Source: Chrysemys picta bellii
Taxonomy: Eukaryota; Chordata; Testudines; Emydidae
DNA length: 64,000 nucleotides
Direction: 5' to 3'
NCBI RefSeq assembly: GCF_011386835.1
Contig: NC_088797.1
Span: 40,919,583 to 40,983,582, forward strand
Both the position numbers and the translations under genes were made by a program. The notes below the pieces were generated by a model that was given only the letters and a program-made list of their open reading frames with translations, searched no databases and had not been told where the DNA came from. Below are positions 59,600 through 64,000 of the stretch, piece by piece. Within the stretch, counting starts at the first letter, position 1. Each line of letters opens with the position of its first letter.

Positions 59600-60840
59600 T
59601 CATCCTATTTACGTCAGACCATTTCTCCAGTTTGTCCAGATCATTTTGAATTATAATCCTACCCTCCCAGCTTGGTATTGTCTGCAAACTTTGTAAGTGT
59701 ACTCTCTATGCCATTATCTAAATCATTGATGAAGATATGAACAAAAGCGGACCCTACTCATTATGCCCTTCCAGCATGACTAAACCATTGATAACTACTC
59801 TCTGGGAACAGTTTTCTAACCAGTTATGCATCCACCTTATAGTATCTCAATCTAGGTTGCATTTCCCTAGTTTGTTTATGAGACGGTCACGTGGGACACT
59901 ATCTAAAGCTTTACTAAAGTCAAGATATACCACGTCTAACCCTTCCCCCCATCCACAAGGCTTGTTACCCTGTCAAATAAAGCTATCAGGTTGGTTTGAC
60001 ATGATTTGTTCTTGACAAATCCATGCTGACTGTTATTTATCACCTTATTATCTTCTAGAAGTTTGCAAATTGATTGCTTAATTATTTGTTCCATTATCTT
60101 TCCGGGTACAGAAGTTAAGCTAACTGGTCTATAATTCCCCAAGTTGTCCTTATTTCCTTTTTTATAGAATGGCACTATAATCTTCTGGAATCTCTCCCAT
60201 CTTCCATGACTTTTCAAAGATAATCACTAATGGTTCTGATATCTCCTCAGTCAGCTCCTTGAGTATTCTAGGATGCATTTTATCAGGTCCTGGTGACTTG
60301 AAGACATCTAACTTGTTTAAGTAATTTTTAACTTGTTCTTTCCCTATTTTAGCTTCTGATCCTACCTCATTTTCACTATGTTAGACATCCTATCATCACC
60401 AACCTTCTTGGTGAAAACTGAAGAAGTCATTAAGCACCTCTGCCATTTCTACATTTTCTGTTATTGTTTTTCCCCCCATTACTGAGTAATAGGCCTATCC
60501 TGCACTTGGTCTTCCTCTTGCTTCTAATGTATTTGTAGAATGTTTTTTTGTTACCCTTGATGTCTCTAGCTAGTTTGATCTCATTTTGTGCCTTGACCTT
60601 TCTAATTTTGTCCCTAGATACTCCTTCCTTTTTTCCCTGCCTATCCTTTCTGAGCAAGCTGTATCCTTCTATACCAATATTCTAGTCATGCATATTATCC
60701 CACCAAGTCTCTGTGATGCCAACTATTATAGTTGTTTATTACTAGCATTTCAAGTTCTTCCTGCTTATTCCCCATACTTCTTGCATTAGTATACAGACAT
60801 CTAAGATACTAATTTGATTCCCCCTACCCCCCATTCTGTC
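59600..60840 (-). pseudogene. CR1 ORF2 remnant with endonuclease deletion
   Basis: The frame [12 protein letters not shown] (endonuclease N-terminal third) passes at about 60620 straight into [20 protein letters not shown], which belongs to the endonuclease-RT linker. The GDFN and SDH-type blocks are absent. Downstream RT blocks: [20 protein letters not shown] (60150-60090), NSQHGFVKNKSCQTNLIALF, then motif A-like YLDFSKALDS, and a broken motif C. The C-terminal part (59533-59264) has LGVIVDHKLNMSQQCNAVAK. Confidence 0.85.
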
Positions 60841-60997
60841 TTGTCTCTCCCTTATCCCTGCTATAATAGCCAATGCTCCCCCCAAATTCCAACCCTTCTC
60901 CCAGATCTCCATGTTTTTGACTTACCTGTGGGCTTTGGTCACCTGCCTCCTTCAAACCTAGTTTAAAACCCTCCTCACTACGTTAGCCAGTCTGTAT

Positions 60998-62050
60998 CTA
61001 AATATGCTCTTCCCCTTCCTCAATAGGTGGACCCCATCTCTGCTTAGCAGTCCTTCCCTGGAACAGCATCCTGTGGTCAAGGAAGCTGACGCCCTCCTGG
61101 CAACACCATCCTCGCAGCCAGGCATTCACCTTCAGTATGCATCTGTCTCTGCCTGGGCCCCTACCCTTGACTGGAAGGATCGAAGAGACCACCACCTGCA
61201 CACCCAGCTCCTTCACCCTTACTCCCAGAGCCCTGTAGTCACTTCTGATCTGCTGAGGGTCATACCTCACAGAATCATTAGTGCCCACATGGATGAGTAG
61301 CATGGGGTAGTAGTGAAGGGCCGGATGATCTTTGACAATCCCTCCATAACGTCTCAGATACGGGCCCCTGACAGACAGCATACCTCCCGGGATCCCATGT
61401 CAGGGCAATAGATAGGTGCCTCCGTCACCCTCTGAAGAGAGTCACCAACCACCACTGCCCTACGTTTCCTCCTGGGAGTGGTGGCTGTGATCCTCCCAGC
61501 CTTGGGGGTAGATGGCTTCTCCTCCTCCACCTTTGGGGGCGATTCCTCATTGCTCGTTGCCAGGGCATCATATCGGTTTTCCATCACCCTGGTGCGTGGG
61601 TTGAGAGTAGGGGTGGAGCACTGCCTGCTGCCAGAAGTAACCAGCAGCCAGTGTCCTCCCTGTGAGAAAGCCATATCCTCCTCCCCCGGTGGCATGACAG
61701 CAGTCCTCTGTAGCTGGATAGCTTCCTCAGCTTTGGACATCTCCATATGAATACTCTCATGGAATTCCTCATGGGCACGGATGCTCCTCAGATTAGCCAC
61801 CTCTTCCTGTAGCTCTCCCACCTGCTTCCTGAGAAATTCCACCACCAGGCACCTTTCACCCTGGATGATCCCCCCAGCCTGGCTTTCTGTGAGTGGGAAA
61901 TGTAGGCCACAGTCTCTGCAAATCCACACCAGGATCTGGGTAGAGGCATCCATGGTTAGGTTGTCTGTCTGGATACAGGTGTAGGTGGAGGAGACAGGGG
62001 CAGCGTTGGCACTGGCAATGTGGCCCTTCCTAACCATAGCGATTATATTA
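60998..62050 (-). pseudogene. CR1 ORF1: zinc finger, coiled coil and esterase domain
   Basis: From the N-terminal side: MVRKGHIASANAAPVS, a Cys-rich finger (CIQTD...ILVWICRDCGLHFPLTE), a coiled-coil-like helix (FLRKQVGELQEEVANLRSIR), a hinge, then RAVVVGDSLQRVTEAPIY (GDS block). After a frame change near 61360, HVGTNDSVRYDPQQIRSDYR, VVSSILPVKGRGPGRDRCIL and FLDHRMLFQGR follow. CR1 ORF1 proteins bind element RNA and carry an SGNH-type esterase of unclear role. The two open parts are 62256-61354 and 61381-60998. This is the only copy in the window with the ORF1 N-terminus. Confidence 0.85.
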
Positions 62051-62109
62051 TGACTCCCTCCCACAAATTCCCTCTCAAACTCCCCGATTTGCGGTCCCCA
62101 CTTCACTAG

Positions 62110-62358
62110 CAGGGCCAGCTCCAGACACCAGCTTAACAAGTAGGTGCTTGGGGTGGCCAAGGGAGATGGGGGGCACCTGCGGCAATTTGGGGGCGGCAGG
62201 TCCCTCACTCCCTCTAGGAGTGAAGGACCTGCTGCTGAACTGCCGCTGCCGATCATGGCTTCCCCCCACCCAATTGTCGCTGGCGATCGCGATCACAGCT
62301 TTTTTTTTTTTTTTTTTTTTTTTTGCTTGGGGCGGCAGAAATGCTGGAGCCGGCGCTG
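62110..62358 (-). mobile_element. hAT-type GC-rich non-autonomous element
   Basis: Ends CAGGGCCAGCTCCAG and CTGGAGCCGGCGCTG are inverted and match the elements at 18.5 and 24.8 kb. It contains a T-run of about 28 (62301-62324 region) and GCTTGGGGCGGCAG. Flanking 8-mers (ttcactag, ttctcttt) do not match, so the target duplication is lost or the site rearranged. It lies at the 5' end of the long CR1. Confidence 0.7.
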
Positions 62359-62359
62359 T

Positions 62360-62925
62360 TCTCTTTAATCCCACAGGGGGAGGGTGATCATAAGTCTGAT
62401 TGTGGCTGATCAAAGATGATCCAGGGAACAAAGGCTCAAACAGTCCCCAGACACACAACTGACTCTAACTGAAATAACCTGAAAGAGAAAGAAAAACACA
62501 AACAGCCAAACAAACTCACTCACCCCAAGATTAGTACTTGCACTTTGCTTGTTCATTAGAGGGATCTCCTTCTCCCCCTCTCAAACTCCCCTGTTTGTGG
62601 TCCCCTGTTCGCTCATGATGGCCCGTAAGTTCTATTCCCTTCCGCCTTTGGCCTGCATACTCCTCCCCCCTGTTCATCACACTCCGGGGTCTGCTGAATT
62701 CAATACCCATGACAGATACCAGATTTACAGCATGAGGGAACGAAGTCTTCTATTTATCCATAGAACAGACACTGCACGGAGAGCTGCACTGCAAGCTCCT
62801 CCACCCTGCCATGCCAATGTGCCTAACCTGGAGGGGCCACCTTCAGGGATATAAAGGCAGTATAGTCTCCAGTCAGGTCTTGGACTCCCTGTTGGCACTG
62901 TTTCAGTTAGGGTCAACTGTGACAT
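62360..62925. other. Intergenic sequence, nothing recognised
   Basis: Upstream of SLC6A11; may include CR1 5'UTR sequence continuing beyond the hAT-type insertion. No gene is seen. Confidence 0.4.
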
Positions 62926-62931
62926 GGACAG

Positions 62932-63335
62932 TATGGGCGGCCAGTGACCCAGCCATTGGAAAAGGCTAGCTCTGGCCCCGCCCTTGTGCCCGAGGTCCCA
63001 CCCCTTCCCCTCTGCCCCCTCTCTCCCTCCTCTTCTGCCCCCCCACCTCATGGGAGCTCAGAACACCCCCACCATGGCCCCCCGGCAGCTAAGGGACAAG
63101 GCCCCAGCCCCGGTGTGCTGGGTGGTCCGAGCACCGGGCGGACAGCGCGGCCTCATCATCAGACACCCCAAGTCCTAGTGGCAGGCAGATCGGCCAGCCC
63201 CAGCCAGACTGGGCCAAGGAAGACCACTGGGAACTGAAGAAGGGGGCCTGGCTTGGGGGCAGAGTATGGGCAGGGCCACGCTAGGCTGTTTGGGGTGGCA
63301 CTGTCTCCCCCAGCCTACGACACATGCCGCCCATG
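62932..63335. mobile_element. hAT-like GC-rich non-autonomous element
   Basis: Ends TATGGGCGGC and GCCGCCCATG are inverted. Flanks ATGGACAG (62924-62931) and GTGGACAG (63336-63343) agree at 7 of 8 positions. The interior is C-rich and non-coding; frames of 97-108 codons there are composition effects. Confidence 0.65.
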
Positions 63336-63343
63336 GTGGACAG

Positions 63344-64000
63344 CTTTTTACTAAGAATTGGACTAAGGTTAGTCAGCATAAGAGGCATGAACTAGTTCCC
63401 ACTGAAGGCAACAGGAAGATTGAGATGCTGTGAGTGTTTGCTCATGACTGAAGTGGTTAAGATTTGAGCTGGTGACCTCACAATGGTAGGTGCTGTACCC
63501 CATTCCTGAGTTCCTGAGACATTCAATCCCCTACCATTTTCAGGGTTCAAAGAGGGAGTTAACTGCTTTCCCCAGTGAATGCTGTAGTACAAGCACAGTT
63601 CTGTATTTGCAATGTAAAGCTTTCCACATTTTTAAACTGATTGTTTAACTCTGCCCTTTTTTGAAAACTTCATCTGAGTGGGGAAAAAAACTCTCTCTGG
63701 AATGTAAGTTGCAGCTCACTTCCTCTACTGACCCAGAATTACAGCTCACTCTTCTCATCATGAATTCATGCCCAAGTCCATCAGGAGCTTTGCACATGGC
63801 ATGCAATCACAGCTGAACTCACCGACTCAATGAGAGCAAATCTTGCAACAAAGCAAACATAAGACAAGAGACTGGTGGTCAAGGTTTGATTTATTTTACA
63901 ATCTTGCTTGCTCATAGCAAGATGATCATCTACACTAAAAAGATTAAAACTGCATTTTTCATGCAGTGGCAGCTCCTGGGCCCAGCACACTCCCCGAATA
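63344..64000. other. Intergenic sequence, nothing recognised
   Basis: AT-rich flank without gene or named repeat. Confidence 0.5.

Larger units (their letters stand above)
58826..62105 (-). mobile_element. Long CR1 LINE with internal deletion, inactivated
   Basis: Reading right to left: ORF1 (62050-60998), start of the ORF2 endonuclease (about 60800-60625), linker, reverse transcriptase (about 60220-59700), ORF2 C-terminus and 3'UTR ending at the GATTCTATGATTCTTT tail at 58820s. Most of the endonuclease is missing. The catalytic RT motif reads FADNTKLG instead of FADDTKLG, and many stops are present. It is more decayed than the copy at 26-30 kb. Confidence 0.9.

Noticed and set aside
62301..62330. 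Poly-A tail of a processed pseudogene on the minus strand
   Set aside because: The homopolymer lies inside a hAT-type element with inverted ends and no gene-like sequence precedes it.

Overview
The window looks like nuclear DNA of a non-avian sauropsid, most likely a turtle. It has long AT-rich introns, many CR1 LINE copies with the chelonian type of 3' end (ending in TTCTATGATTCTATGA or GTTCTTATGTTCTTATG), tRNA-derived SINEs with A and B boxes, GC-rich hAT-type non-autonomous DNA transposons, ERV-type LTRs and one Ty3/Gypsy-type LTR retrotransposon. The species call is inference; no search was run.

The only host gene I can support is SLC6A11 (GABA transporter 3, GAT-3), on the minus strand. 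A CpG island with a probable non-coding first exon lies at about 57.7-58.3 kb. Five coding exons follow at 57.3-57.1, 52.7-52.6, 52.4-52.3, 50.7-50.6 and 5.45-5.32 kb. Splice phases chain without a break (220+135+141+91+133 nt = 720 nt = 240 codons), covering the N-terminus, TM1-TM4 and extracellular loop 2. The remaining exons lie beyond position 1. The intron between coding exons 4 and 5 is about 45 kb and holds most of the mobile elements.

Region by region: 1-5.3 kb, CR1 3' fragments (one with a second CR1 nested in it), a possible LTR and MITE pieces. 5.3-17 kb, SINE and MIR-like repeats, a 42-bp-armed palindromic insertion, a minisatellite-bearing hAT-type element and an 81-bp perfect palindrome. 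18-20 kb, an ERV-type LTR split by a GC-rich hAT-type element, then a TA-flanked MITE. 24.8-25.1 kb, a foldback hAT-type MITE. 25.4-31.8 kb, three CR1 copies, one nearly full length. 32.3-33.2 kb, a solo LTR. 34.5-42.7 kb, small DNA elements, a purine-rich tandem array, SINEs and MIRs. 43.1-49.1 kb, a complete but inactivated Gypsy-type element with LTRs and a 5-bp target duplication. 49.1-57.3 kb, exons 1-4 with introns carrying two short insertions flanked by target-site duplications. 58.8-63.3 kb, a long inactivated CR1 plus two hAT-type elements.

The most notable item is the Gypsy-type element. Its pol order is protease-integrase-RT-RNase H, with integrase before RT as in the Gmr1 group, and its gag carries a segment resembling the SCAN domain. 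Other notable items are a 57-bp templated insertion with a 15-bp target duplication, two near-perfect palindromes, and a short retroposon with hammerhead-ribozyme-like core motifs. No bacterial-type system, CRISPR array or new protein-coding system was found.
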